Position numbers and translations under genes: made by a program
Source of the DNA: Chloranthus sessilifolius
Taxonomy: Eukaryota; Streptophyta; Magnoliopsida; Chloranthales; Chloranthaceae
NCBI GenBank assembly: GCA_021018995.1
Contig: CM037587.1
Coordinates: 68,219,604-68,283,603 of the forward strand
DNA length: 64,000 bases
Direction of reading: 5' to 3'
The notes under the pieces: generated by a model
What the model was told of the DNA's origin: nothing
Seen by the model: only the letters and a program-made list of their open reading frames with translations
The model's database searches: none
Shown: positions 50,024 through 61,526 of the stretch, one piece after another
Layout: each line of letters begins with the position of its first letter
Position numbering within the stretch: the first letter of the stretch is position 1

Positions 50024-52529
50024 TGTGACAACCTAGATTTTCGACCCCAGAAACCTGTGCCGTCGGACCGCGATATATAGGGCGATCCTCGAACGAACTG
50101 AACACTCGAACATTGGGCACATCCACACATAAACCAGAAAACAAAGAACCAACTCTAACTATGCAGATAGAGTCATCATATAAGCAAAAGAAATCACCAG
50201 TTCTACTATCAAAGTGCACTAAAAAATAACGGTTCTAATCTCATGTAGAGATACATGGATAAAAGAACTAAAAAGAACCACCAGTGATGACCATCCATCA
50301 CCGAAAGATGGTTCACAAAACAATAATTTAAATAATTACATGTATCTGAATTCTAAACACAATGGCTGGACGTACCAAGCTTGAACTACACACCAAAATC
50401 TCAAAGGAATATGATCACAATTACTCCTAAGGGAAATAATCCTCAGGGGAAGGTTTTAACTCTTCCTCTAGTACGAACTCAGGATCCTTAGGTTCACGAT
50501 CCTCAGTACCAGAATCTACACCTGTACCTGTGACGTATAGTCAAAGGGTGAGATAATTGTCTATGCTCAATAGGGAAAATATCCATAGCATGCTTATTAT
50601 CACATCATACATATATCTCATGATAGATATCAAAATAATTGAGGAACTGAAATCAAAAGCATTTGAACCAAAATGAAGCTGATTTAGATACAGGTTTCCA
50701 AGTTAATCACATGATTTACAAAGTCTTTCACACGACACAAGAAGAAACTTAAAAATTGATCACTCCCGAGCATATATAGCATCGAGAGCCATAATATAAC
50801 GATGGGAATACCCACCATTGTTATTCAATGAACTATTTCACATTGATGCCAAGCCCCTGAGCTACGTTAATAGGGTCACTTGTGCTTCACATTGACCATT
50901 CGTGGTCCACAATGTACGAATATCCCACTCTATTGGATACACAAGTTGTACGGATATCCTGCCGTACCGGTCACGAATATCCCGCCTCATTGGTCACAGA
51001 TATACCGACGCGTCGGTTCGATATTCACACACAAACCTTAAATTAAAGTACAAAATTTAACTTATAGTTTATCACCGTGAATTGTGATAATTTATAAGTA
51101 GGTTTAGTGTTTGGAAACAGAAGTTCACACACACATGTCCGTATTGTACTGAGTTCACACACACACACACACATATTTACACTTGAATCAGTGTACAAAT
51201 CTCATGCATGTTAAATAATGAAGTTTTATGATTTTCACACACATATTGATCATATCAAAATTTACATTCTTAATGTAATAAAGGCATATGTTATAGGATT
51301 TTCCCTACCTTAACTCGAAATCCACACGAAGGTCTTTTCTTCACACAAGCACCTTCACCTCACAAGTTCTTGGTCTTAAACTAGAATACATCAATTCATG
51401 TCCTATACATCAGAAGTGATGAAGAAAAGAGGTCTCAAAAGTCCTTTTTCTCAAAACAGACAAATGTCAGAATCTGGTAAAATCGATCGATCGAATCCCA
51501 ATCTGATCCATAGGTTCCCAAAATCGATCGATCGAAACATATTTTGATCGATCGGTTTCCTTCGAAAAACACATACTTTTCTTTTTGTATAATTAGTCCC
51601 ACACTCGATCGATCAGTTTCAAAATCGATGGATTACTCAGAAACCAATCTCTTCGTCACATCTCATCTAGTCGACTCTACAGTAACCTGTCGATCTCTCA
51701 GGCAATCCTGTCGACCCTTCAGGCAACTTGTCGACCCTTCCATAGAGCCTGTTGACACACAGATCGATCGATCAAATTTCCATTCGATCGATTGGTTTCC
51801 CTCAAAAAACCAAATCTTTCTCTGTTTTGTCAAATCTATTCACATCCTGTCAAAGTCGATCGGTCAGTTCTCATTTTGATAGATCGGTTTTGACAGACTC
51901 TTAGCAACACGGGCTTTCCTTTTCAGGTTTGCTTTTCCCCAAATTCCAACACATTTATTTCTAACATTTTTAGGGCATTTATTGCCCAACCACATATCAT
52001 GGTTGCACATTAAATTCTAATTATTTAGGGAATTTATTCTTCAACTACAAATCATAAATACACATAATTTTCAAACCTAGGTTCTTACCTTAATTTAGAA
52101 ATCTTTATTCATCAATGGTCCAAGCCTTTATATCTCTGGCTCCTCTTTTACCACACATCAAAGAGTTTGAAAACCCATCTCCTTGCGATCAAATTGAACA
52201 CACACGTGATTTAATCCCTCTTTAATTAGTTGAAAGGAAGTAAGAGCTATCTTTCTCTCTTCTCTTCTTAACAAAAAAATTCTCAAACAATGAAGCAAGG
52301 AACCCAATTTCTTATCCAAGTGTGACTTTTATACTTGAAGTTTTAGTTTGGGTGTTAAGTCGGTACACCGTACATTGGTGTACATAATCCCACCTAACGG
52401 TTAACTTATCTTTAGTTTTCATCATTGTTCACCTAACAAATCACATTTATCATCTTAAACTACATGACCTATCGGACACGCATCTCGAGTCGGATGGTTC
52501 GAAAAAATCAAAATTTTTAGGACATTGTA
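50024..52529 (-). repeat. Chromovirus 5' LTR
   Basis: About 2.5 kb. It starts on + with TGTGACAACC beside the primer site and ends near 52529. Its end matches the partial LTR at 39576-39859. It holds a cluster of CGATCGATCGG and CCTGTCGACCC motifs at 51480-51900. It includes short CACACA runs near 51120-51180. No gene. Confidence 0.85.
51480..51900 (-). promoter_or_regulatory. CGATCGATCGG / CCTGTCGACC motif cluster in the chromovirus LTR
   Basis: About 14 motifs in some 420 bases. Both forms occur side by side, which links the cluster at 41841-42150 to that in the solo LTR. In element sense it is 630-1050 bases into the LTR, in the U3 part. Confidence 0.55.
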
Positions 52530-52534
52530 ATAGA

Positions 52535-52745
52535 ATGCAGCAAATTTTGGCTGATCGAGTTCAAGTCGACCGGTCGAAATACCTAAAACTTAACAGAAAC
52601 CAGAGTTTTGTTGTTTTATGCTGTGTTTTGACCGCTCGAAAGGGATTTCGATCGGTCGAAACAAATTTGACCTGTCGAGATCAGAGGTTCCAGGGCTATA
52701 TAAAGCCTTGTGATTGGTCAAAATTCCGGTTTCGACCGGTCCAAA
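52535..52745 (+). promoter_or_regulatory. CGACCGGTCGA motif cluster with TATA box
   Basis: Motifs GTCGACCGGTCGAA, GACCGCTCGAAA, CGATCGGTCGAAA, GACCTGTCGAGA and CGACCGGTCC within about 200 bases, with TATATAAAG at 52697-52705 among them. It resembles a promoter, but no reading frame after it is supported. Confidence 0.5.
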
Positions 52746-54680
52746 CCCTAAAATCCCCCAATCCTTTCTTCTTTCCTAGTTGTCTTCTTACTGTTTTTAA
52801 TGTTTATTATTTTGTGCAATGAGGGCATTGCACCATTCAGGTTAGGGGGTGTTGTGCTTAATGTGTGATTTATATTTTTAAAATTTTTGCATTTTCTATT
52901 GAACCACTGTTTAAATGCGACAATTGAATAAAGTTTTTAAACCATCATTGTTTTTTCACTTAGTTTTCAAACTGTAGCTGTTTATGCATGTGAGTTCTAA
53001 TTTAAAAATATTAATGCCATGATAAAATTGTTGTTGTTTAGGATAATTAATTCCATTGTGAACATTTAAGGATCAATCTTAATTTCTTGCCTAGAAAATG
53101 TTTTTTGCACTCTTGCCATGGTTAGGTCCGAAAATCAACGGATTGGTTTAAATATAGAATTCTAGGATCCTAAGAAAGACTAAACTCGAAAAGCTTTAGA
53201 ACTTCTTCCTCGTTCTTAATGATTGTTAAAATAAATTCGGCGTATTTTTGGAATTCGTGCTTAAATGTTTAAATCTCATATGTTTTATCTCGGTTTATTT
53301 ATTTTGCATGATTTGTATCATTGTGCTAGAACTCATTATGTTTAAACTCAAAACAAATAGGCATCGTTACTACCTTGAAAGGATATGATCAAAGGTCATC
53401 CCTAGCTCATTTGAACGTAAAATGCCCTACCTCATATTAAATTACCTTTTTGCACCCCCTTTGAGCCTTATTGAAAATTTGTTATAAATGTTTCTTGATA
53501 AATTACATTATCCATACCCCACACCAGTTTAAAAAAATTGTAAGACCTTACCCTTCAATCTCTGAGAAATTAGGAAAGATGGATGAAAATAAAAGAAGTG
53601 AGTGGAGAGTTATGACAATAATACTTGCAGGGAGCATATGACATAAATATATTTGAAAAAAAAAGGGTGAAAAAAAAATACATATGAGCAAGAGGTAGAA
53701 AAATAAAAAAGAAATAAAAAATATGAGGTGGTATAAAAAAGAAAAAGAAGGAATGAAAATAAGAAGAGAATTGTGAAAAAGAAAAAGGAAAAGTTCTGAA
53801 AAATTCGAGAAAGAAAGAGTGAAAAATGAGAAAATCAAATGTAATATTTTCTGGTTTCTTAAAGACATTTGAATCCAATTTTCCCTTTTCTTCCATAACC
53901 TTCACCTGAGCCCCATTACAACCTTAAAAAAAGACCTTCTTGATCCAATCTCGATTGGTAAATGCCTTGTGGAGAGTGATGATGTAATGACTATGGTATT
54001 TGGTATAACATGCTTATGAGACAAATATTATTCTTTATGAGATTATGTTTAAAATTCTTTGATACATTGCCTTTTTTATATCATGTGGGATCTTTTTAAT
54101 TTGTGTTGTTATTGCATCTCACATGTGAGTGACAAAGTAGACCATTCATCAGAGCAAATTTGCTGTGAGTGTATACCAAAGGTGGGGTTTGAGTCGTGAC
54201 TTGGGATCCGACGATTCCCGGTTTAGATTAATCTGGTAATAGAATGATTTAAGCATCGGCATATGCATATACGACACTCTAGGCATGGATGAAAGATTGG
54301 TTTAAGGATTAGAGCATTGGGTTAATTGAAATATGCAACAGTAGAATTATTATCTCATCGGCATTTGAGAATAAAAAATTCCATGCTGAAGTGATTACTG
54401 ATTTTTGATTTTAAAAGTATATATTATATGAAAACTGATTTTAAAAACTCAATTTATTGATATTTTCAAAAATTGTTTTGGAAGTTTGTGGGTACCTTCA
54501 CTAAAAACCCTCAGGAGACACAACTCCTCCACTAGGGATCACTTAGGGATTTAAAGGCTTGTTGCATACACTAAATGCAATCGTACTCCCTATGAAAGGT
54601 GTATTTATTTTAGTAGAGTAGGTGTTTTAGTTTTTAGCTTTAGTCTTTAATTTTATCTTTGCTCGAGGACTAGCATAGTT
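52746..54680. other. Non-coding 3' internal region of the Athila-like element
   Basis: AT-rich, with GAGGGCATTGCACC followed by GGTTAGGGGGTG near 52821 (a common pattern after the last ORF in Athila-like elements) and a purine-rich low-complexity tract at 53560-53880. The Phe-rich frames on - across that tract are composition artefacts. Confidence 0.6.
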
Positions 54681-54694
54681 GAGGTTTGGGGGTG
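54681..54694 (+). other. Polypurine tract of the Athila-like element
   Basis: GAGGTTTGGGGGTG directly precedes the 3' LTR (TGATCGACC). It matches the array element's GGTTTGGGTG tract. Confidence 0.82.
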
Positions 54695-56207
54695 TGATCG
54701 ACCTTTAAAAGTGGATAATTTAGACCTAAATCTCGGTATTACTAGGCCTCATTTAATTATTAATATTTTATTTTAGTGCATGATTGAGTATAACATGTTT
54801 TAAAGGCCTAAAAGTGTAAAAATGGTTAAAAGAGCAAAGTTAAGGGAGTCTAGAAGCTATGATAAGAACCTACCAGAACAACGGATAGAAAGGAGAATGC
54901 CAAAGTTTACATATAGGTTGACTGAAGCTAAGGCCTATACCATTGGAAAGTAGACGCTCCCAACTTTCTAACAAGCCGAATCGCTGAATTCCAAAGGGTA
55001 TATCAAAAGTTATGGCCGAATGAAGAACGCGAAAAAACGCATGAATGTGCAGTCGTGACCGATCAAGATTAACATTTTGACCGATCAAGACTGTTTCCAG
55101 ACGTGAATTTGGACCATTATAGCTCAAAATAGATTCAGAAATATAATTTTGGACTGATCAAAATATCTATTTTCACCAGTCCAAACTCAACAGGAAAAAG
55201 GGCTCTTCTTATGCAAATAATCTCGACCGGTCAAGCTCCATTCTCGATCGGTCGCAGTCGAGATCTTTTGCTGATTTTCAGGCGTGAGGATGGGCTTTCT
55301 TGCTGATATTTAGGTGCAAACAATTGGGATTCATCTAAAAATCAATACTCCAAGATATCTTTCTTTCCTAGTTTAGATTATATTCTTTTTAGAGTTTGTT
55401 TCTTATTAGAAATCAATGTTCTAGGGCCTTATACATCTATAAATAAGGATCCTATGTTAGGATAAAATAGTTTTCAACCGTAGGGCTTTTTGCTCATAGT
55501 TTTAGGTTTAGATTCTAGATCTGCAAGAGTTTGTGAGATTGCAGGCTTTGTAATCATCGTTCTATGATTGATTCAGTGATGATGAAGATCATAACAACAA
55601 TGCGCGACTAAAACGTCCCGAAGCTTGGAATCTCTTGTACGATCGAGGATAAGTATTTAATGAATTTATGTTTCTTTTTTCTATTTTTAAATTTTATTTA
55701 TGGTACGATTGTATGTTCGAGGTTTTGACTAGATCGAGAATAAGATGGTAATACTATAATCTTATTTAGAATAATCTCAGTGGCCTTGTAGAGATTGGGG
55801 TTAGCCTAGATAGGATATTCACCGACGGACTAGACTTTGTAAGATGGTTTTTGTTGCTTCGTGTAATGGTTCTTTGACTAATAGATTTATCTAATTCATA
55901 TACAAAGTGAATGAGTTTGTAGCCAGGAGCAGGGTGTACCTGGAATTCAAAATAGGTTAGGAATAAGATGCGGTTATTTATGAATCTGAGATCTAAGAGA
56001 GATCCCATGCTATTTTCTCCCTATTTTCCAAATCTGTTTTATTTGCTTTTCTAGATAAAATAATTAGAATTTTACTTTTATAAAAATCCATTTCTAGTTA
56101 AGGCTTTAGTTTAAAATAAATGACTAGTTCCTTTGGTACAACACCCTTGTACTCGCCCAAGTACATCTAAACTTGTGCACTTGCAAAGTCATATTTTAAG
56201 ACGATCA
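54695..56207 (+). repeat. 3' LTR of the Athila-like element
   Basis: It starts TGATCGACC after the polypurine tract and probably ends ACGATCA at 56207; the end is judged by the CA terminus and loss of LTR-like sequence. A TATA box (TATAAATAA) is at 55438-55446. A cluster of GACCGATCAAGA, GACCGGTCAAG and CGATCGGTCG motifs lies at 55060-55262, upstream of it. About 1.5 kb. Confidence 0.65.
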
Positions 56208-56260
56208 GAGGTCTAGATTCATATATCTTTATTTATGAGGTCTAGATTCATATATTCTCA
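56207..56260. repeat. Short direct duplication
   Basis: GAGGTCTAGATTCATATAT occurs twice, about 30 bases apart, right at the presumed LTR end. Confidence 0.7.
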
Positions 56261-56269
56261 TTTTTGTAT

Positions 56270-56740
56270 TGTATTCATATACATTTTTATCTTTTCATGT
56301 ACTGTATTCTAAATAGTTTCAAGATTTCATCTTTATGTTCAGACATGTTGTTATCAGACATTTCTTTTCAAACATTTCAGCTTTTATCATGTTCATATTC
56401 ATATTCATATCATATCATATACTATCATATCAGATCAAATTATATCATATACTATCATATTAGATCAAATCATATCATATGTTGTCATATCATATCACAT
56501 ACTTTCATATATCATATCATATACTTTCATATAAGATCATATTCCAACTATTTCATTTCCAAACATATCAGTATTCTTATCATGTTAGATCATATTACTA
56601 TCATATTACTATCAAATTACTTTCATATCATATTACTCTCATATCATACATTTATCATGTACAACATGTCACTATGAATCTTATCACTATTATGTACTTA
56701 TCATGCCATGTAATATCTATCTTGTACTATTAGGTACCTA
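56270..56740. repeat. CATAT-rich low-complexity tract
   Basis: Loosely repeated CATATCATAT, ACTATCATATCA and ACTTTCATAT units. The Ile/Tyr/His-rich frames over it are products of the repeat. Confidence 0.85.
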
Positions 56741-56819
56741 TATTAAACCCAACTGACCAATTGTTTAATGAAGGGTAAATTTCTTTAGTTATATTATAAT
56801 TTCATATATGGGCCACGGT

Positions 56820-57110
56820 CCAACGAGTTATGGATCCAATGGTTTATAGGTCCAAAGGGTCCATTAGGTCCAACACAATATGGGTCCAATGGAGTATAAG
56901 TTCAAAGGTCCAATAGGTCTAATGCAATATGGGTCTAATGGATTATACGTCCAAAGGGTTCATTACAATATGGGCTCCATGGAGTATAAGTCCAAAGGGT
57001 CCTATAGGTCTAACACAATATGGGTCCAATGGATTATAGGTCCAACGGGTTTAATACAATACGAGTCCAATGGAGTATAAGTCAAAAGGGTCCAATAGGT
57101 CATTTTATAG
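56820..57110. repeat. ~91 bp dimeric tandem repeat
   Basis: ATGGGTCCAATGGAGTATAA-type units alternate between about 50 bases and about 41 bases, giving a higher-order period near 91. At least five sub-units are seen. The frame on + (56880-57080) is the repeat read as protein. Confidence 0.85.
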
Positions 57111-59330
57111 GTGATTCAGGCCTCTACTAGATCTAAAACTAGATCTACGGGTCTCTCCAAGGTCCGGGCCATGTGATTTTAATCACCATGGGACTTAATC
57201 AACATGTCTTGGGCCGGACTCGTATCTTGATAATTTATTTAGATTTGTTGAGCCATAGGTCGGGCCTTAAAGCAAAGTTTTTATCTTCTTTACTAATCCT
57301 ATTCATTAAGGGTCAGGATTTGGGCCTTATTGGGACATCAAAGTCGGACTTTTGACTTGGTTAACCAATTTCCACATGGGTCCTATCATAAGTTAAATTC
57401 ATATTGACCATCTGATTGGGATTCCAAATTATTTAGGAGTCTCGGGTCAAGATCCGAGTACTAAGCCCCTATCATATATATACAGATTTTCCAAAGAAAT
57501 GATAGACAACCTATAGTAAATCGGCCGCCATTTTTGGCTCCGATTGAATTTTTGAATGCTTCCAAAACTGAGGGTAAGTGCATTGATGGGAGCATCGTTT
57601 TCAAGTGGTGGAATTCAAAAATATGATTAGGGCTGATCATGGTGGAAAGATCACCAAGATCTATTCTGTTTTTCCAGAATTTCGAGCCAGATTTTTTGGC
57701 CTCGGTGTCGGGTCTATAACTTTTAGCTCCGAAAAAGAAATCGAGTACTCAGTAGCTCTTTGGAAAGATCCACGAGTAGCCCAAACTTTTCATTTATATT
57801 TTTTGGGTCAAAAGTCAACATATCAAGATGTAATTAGGTTCATCCAATCGAAGGTTGGGTCTGTTTTCTGGCTGTGTGCTATTTTCCAAGCTTCTGGGCT
57901 GCAATTTTTGCCAATTTTCCCACCATCAATTCTGATCGAATCAAGGCATGAAAATTTTCTTAGGCAATAGGGACACATTAAAGTCTGTGTTCAATTAATT
58001 CTAGATTTTTCCTACCATTTTTTGGACTCGAAATCCAAAGCTTGTTACAGCTTTGCTTTCAAGTGCAACAGGGCAGCTTCGCTACATCAGGTTCCGAGTG
58101 CCATAACTTTCAAATCGTATGGGGTCTGAAATTTTAATCGGGCATCAAGAACTCATTAAATCACTTTTCAAAATTTTTTTGAGAATTTTCTGAAATTTAT
58201 TTCTATTTATTCTGTTCGCTGTTCCGGGACTGATTTTCTGTGGGCTGTAAGGTCCACAAATTTGGGCCTTTGATGGAGTCCACCTAATGGTCCATCCAAT
58301 GCCACACATTAATGAGTCTCGGTCTGCGACGTTTCCAAACTAATCTCAGGTCCATCGGGATCATATTTCGGGTCATCTTATCTATGTAAATAACGCTAAT
58401 CGGTTGCCGATACTTTCCTAGTCACCAGTATCGATTTTTCTTAAAATTATCGGGTCGGGCTCTAAAAGCCATCCGATCAAGCCTAACACATCGAGCATAA
58501 TTGTTTTTCAAAAATCCATTTTCTTTTTTAAAACTCTTTATATAAAAGCCCCTTTATAGAGGAGAAAAATCCTTATTTAAGCGATTTCTAAATCCTCTTT
58601 CTTATATTATAATTTGACCTATCCATTCATCTAATTCTATCCATGCATCTAATACCATTGAAGTGCCCATGATCAAATTCAAGGGTCAAACGTATACTTT
58701 TCCAAAATTTTTAATCTTATCTAATCATTCAAGAGATCAAATTTTATGGGTGTAAACAAGCAAGTTTTAGGGATTTTTATCGAGAGAATCCTAGCAAAAA
58801 CGAGCAAAGTTTTAAGACGATCAATCGGGGCCATCCGATTAGATACTCATCATAATCAATAAATGAATTATATTTATGAGATATGCCTATGTAAATGTGT
58901 CTATGTTCCAGCTACTTATTTATGCCAATCATCTATACTAATATCATAGAAATAAGGCACATTCTAATATAGATCACATATAACTTATTCAAAAGTCTAA
59001 GCGATCTAAGACCACATATTTTGAGCATGATTAAATCAACATATGATGAATCAAACTGAGACCAAATATAAATATCTCATCAAAATAAAGCAAGTTTCAC
59101 ATTCATAATCTCTATGATTAATACAAGAAAGCAACATATATCAATACTATTCTATTCATAGAGTAGAGATGCATTTTTTACTAACATTTGACCTAGAGAT
59201 TCATGAGAAATGATGAGCCATAGAGATTAAAAACTCATAAGCCTAATCTACTAGGCCTATATCATTCATCTATATGGATCATTAGTCTCAAAATGCATAG
59301 GATAATCAAGAAAATCTAAAAATATACTAA
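57111..59330. other. Intergenic DNA with one unassigned open frame
   Basis: No recognised gene. Phrases such as GGGCC and GGTCCATCCAATG recur. An open frame on + at 57605-57970 (121 residues) has ordinary amino-acid balance, with Phe-rich segments (FPEFRARFFGLGVG, FHLYFLGQKSTYQDVIRF). It shows no motif I know and has no supported promoter or partner, so it is left as a doubtful frame. Confidence 0.4.
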
Positions 59331-59334
59331 TTTT

Positions 59335-60060
59335 CTAAAAGTTGACCTTCTTGGTCAATCTAAGCCATTAGATGGCCTTGCATGTGTACGAAGATCACAT
59401 GCATGACTCCATTTGGCTCATATCCATGTCTCATTATAGAATTTATAAAAACTCCATATCAAAATTCTGTTTTATACTATCAAAAATATAAAATACTCAA
59501 GCTATGTTACAAGAATGACCTAGTTTGACCTCCTTTGTCATTTGGGACCATTGGATGACTTTGCATGAGTGTGAAGATCACATGCATGGTAATCCCATGC
59601 TCAGGTCCAACTTCATTCCTGATTTTATAAAACATATATATACAAAATCCTATAGTTTTTTTACAAAATTACAAGAAATACCCAACTAAAGAGTATAATA
59701 GCTTGATTTGACCCAATTTGGATCAATCTAAGCCATTGGATGGCCTTGCATGTGCTCAAATAACACATGCATGGTCACCCCATCTCAGTTCTACATATTA
59801 ATCCAGAATTTCTTGTTACTATTGAGATAGAAATCAAATCCACTCATTGAATCTATAAAAAAAACTTCAAACACAAAGATGTAGTGGTCTAGGCCTATTT
59901 GACCATCATGGACCATTGGATGGCTTTAAAGTGATCCTAAAGATCACAACCAAAGCTCTTATGTACTGGACCCGTGTAAGAACATATCATTCCAGAATTT
60001 TAACCATCCAAAATCAAGAAAATACTATAAAACTATGGAAAATTCAAATTCTACAAGGTT
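59335..60060. repeat. Four diverged ~183 bp tandem units
   Basis: Units begin near 59341, 59521, 59706 and 59887. Each starts TTGACC and carries a core like CCATTGGATGGCCTTGCATG, mostly followed by AGATCACATGCATG. The spacing is 178-190 bases. The rest of each unit is AT-rich and more diverged. Confidence 0.75.
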
Positions 60061-60112
60061 AGGAGTCTAGATAAAACTAAATAAGACTTTACCTTGGCTA
60101 AGCTAGCTCTTC

Positions 60113-60259
60113 CACTACAAAAAAAACGACTATTAGCGGCAGTTTTTGGCTGTAAAAAACTGCCGCTATTAACAAAAAAGCTATTAAGACTATTAGTGGC
60201 AGTTTTTTGTTAATAGCAGAAATTTTTAGCTGCCGCTAATAGTCTTATTTTTTGTCGTG
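60113..60259. mobile_element. CACTA-type MITE 1
   Basis: 147 bases. It begins CACTACAAAA and ends with the inverted CACGACAAAA form. The inverted ends share GACTATTAGCGGCAG, and the same block is repeated inside. It is flanked by TTC on both sides (60110-60112 and 60260-60262), the 3 bp duplication of CACTA elements. No coding capacity. Confidence 0.88.
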
Positions 60260-60449
60260 TTCCTTGCTGGTTTTTCCCCAAATTGTGTGGTTGAGAGGGT
60301 TGGAATGGGGCTCAAAATTATACATGTGGTAGTGGAGGGTGTGGGGAGTGGAGTTGTGGTGTTAGATCTTTGGTTTAAGGGTTGGATTGAAGGGGGAGAT
60401 TTTTCTATAAACTAGGGTTCTAAGGAGCTTTAACGGAGATTGGGAGAGA
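60260..60449. other. Unique DNA between the two MITEs
   Basis: 190 bases with no recognised feature. G-rich on +. Confidence 0.4.
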
Positions 60450-60600
60450 CACTACAAAAATAAGGTGTTTCAGCAGCACTTGCTGTTAAGGCAGTGTTTG
60501 TAGCGGGAAGACTAATAGCGACAGTTTTTGGTAGCGATGGAACTAAGAACAATAGTTTTTTGTCAAAAAATTGCCGCTAATAGTCTTATTTTTTTTATTG
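60450..60600. mobile_element. CACTA-type MITE 2
   Basis: 151 bases, a more diverged relative of MITE 1. It begins CACTACAAAAATAAG, and its right end carries TTGCCGCTAATAGTCTTATT. Flanked by AGA on both sides (60447-60449 and 60601-60603). No coding capacity. Confidence 0.82.
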
Positions 60601-60603
60601 AGA

Positions 60604-61366
60604 GGAAGAAGATGAAAGAGGGCTGGAATGAAAAGTTCTCCATAGAAATTTGAATTTGCAAGGAGAGAGTGGGAGACAAGGGCTGAATTCTTGTGCCACA
60701 TGGTACACCCTCACTTTCCAAGCCATATTCTCCTCTTTCCCATGTATTCCCATTATGATAATACTCTCTCCTTTGACCCCATTTTTCCACCACACATCCT
60801 CTCTTGACTTTATTTTATGGTCTTCTATGTCCCTAATTCTTGTGAATGCCTTTTTTCTACAAGATCTTATGGTGCATGCAACTTGTTGCATCTTACCCCC
60901 TAGATTTTTCCAATGCAAATTGGGTGGTGTAAGATGGGTCAACTTCAAGTCAACAAGATGAAAGGTGGAGATTCACTAGATATTTGTAAAATTATAATTT
61001 CTAATTATAAAAATTAGGAATTTTTGTTTCTATTGCCCTTGGGTTTTAGTTTTATTTACAAGAAATGTCACGCTTGTGTGGAAAGCACGAACACATAATT
61101 CTATGTGTTAGCACATCTTCAAACCTCTATCTTATGAGTCAATTTTTGACTCAAGGTGTCTCTAAATCCTAATATAAGTTTTAAAATCTGATCCATTAGT
61201 GATGATCCTCTCATTACCCCCAAGGTCCAGGCCCATTTTGGGTCAAACCTCGGGTCAATTTTTGGTCAGTGCAATAATCCGAGTTAATTTTTGGGTATGA
61301 GATATGGTGTGTGTTTCATCAATTTTTCCTAACACACCCATCCCATTAAATGGGGTGCCCTATGGG
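60604..61366. other. Intergenic DNA, no gene seen
   Basis: Two overlapping frames on opposite strands (60595-60948 and 60650-60961) are open by chance as far as I can tell: neither shows a motif, and they occupy the same bases. Nothing else recognised. Confidence 0.4.
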
Positions 61367-61526
61367 TGCTACTAAAATTTTTATTGCGTTAGGGTGGGTG
61401 TCACTACCAATAGTCAAATTTTTATTGATTTAAGATGGGTGCCACTACTAATAGTCAAATTCTTATTAATCTAAGATGGGTGACACTACTAATAGCATCT
61501 TTTCTACCATTTTAAGGTGCGTGCCT
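61367..61526. repeat. 41 bp tandem repeat beside the Athila-like LTR
   Basis: Units of GGGTGCCACTACTAATAGTC plus an AT-rich remainder ending AAGAT, each 41 bases, about four copies with decay at both ends. The element at 61527 inserted at its right edge. Confidence 0.8.

Larger units (their letters stand above)
39576..52529 (-). mobile_element. Chromovirus (Tekay/Del-like) Ty3/Gypsy element
   Basis: On the - strand from right to left: 5' LTR (50024-52529), Met-tRNA-type primer site, gag, protease, reverse transcriptase, RNase H, integrase, chromodomain, an extra reading frame, polypurine tract, and the first 284 bases of the 3' LTR (39576-39859). The rest of that LTR is cut off by the Tat insertion and lies beyond the window. 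The chromodomain after integrase places it among chromoviruses. A solo LTR sits in gag. Many breaks; fossil. It is itself inserted into an Athila-like element whose 3' part follows at 52530. Confidence 0.87.
52530..56207 (+). mobile_element. 3' part of an Athila-like LTR element
   Basis: Sense is +. From the chromovirus border it has a motif cluster with a TATA box, a non-coding 3' region, and a polypurine tract preceded by TTTGCTCGAGGACTAGCAT. This is the same lead-in as in the array element (TTTGCTCG.GGACTAGCA), then GAGGTTTGGGGGTG and the 3' LTR at 54695. The 5' part would lie beyond the nested insertions, outside the window. No coding domain is preserved here. Confidence 0.75.

Noticed and set aside
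51120-51180. CACACA microsatellite as a notable locus
   Set aside because: Short, and simply part of the chromovirus LTR.
53548-53905. Two long Phe/Ser-rich frames on the - strand that look like membrane proteins
   Set aside because: They are the reverse reading of a purine-rich low-complexity tract.
56264-56733. Ile/Tyr/His-rich frames on +
   Set aside because: Direct products of the CATAT-rich repeat.
60595-60961. Opposite-strand frames of 117 and 103 residues
   Set aside because: They cover the same bases on both strands, and neither shows a recognisable motif.
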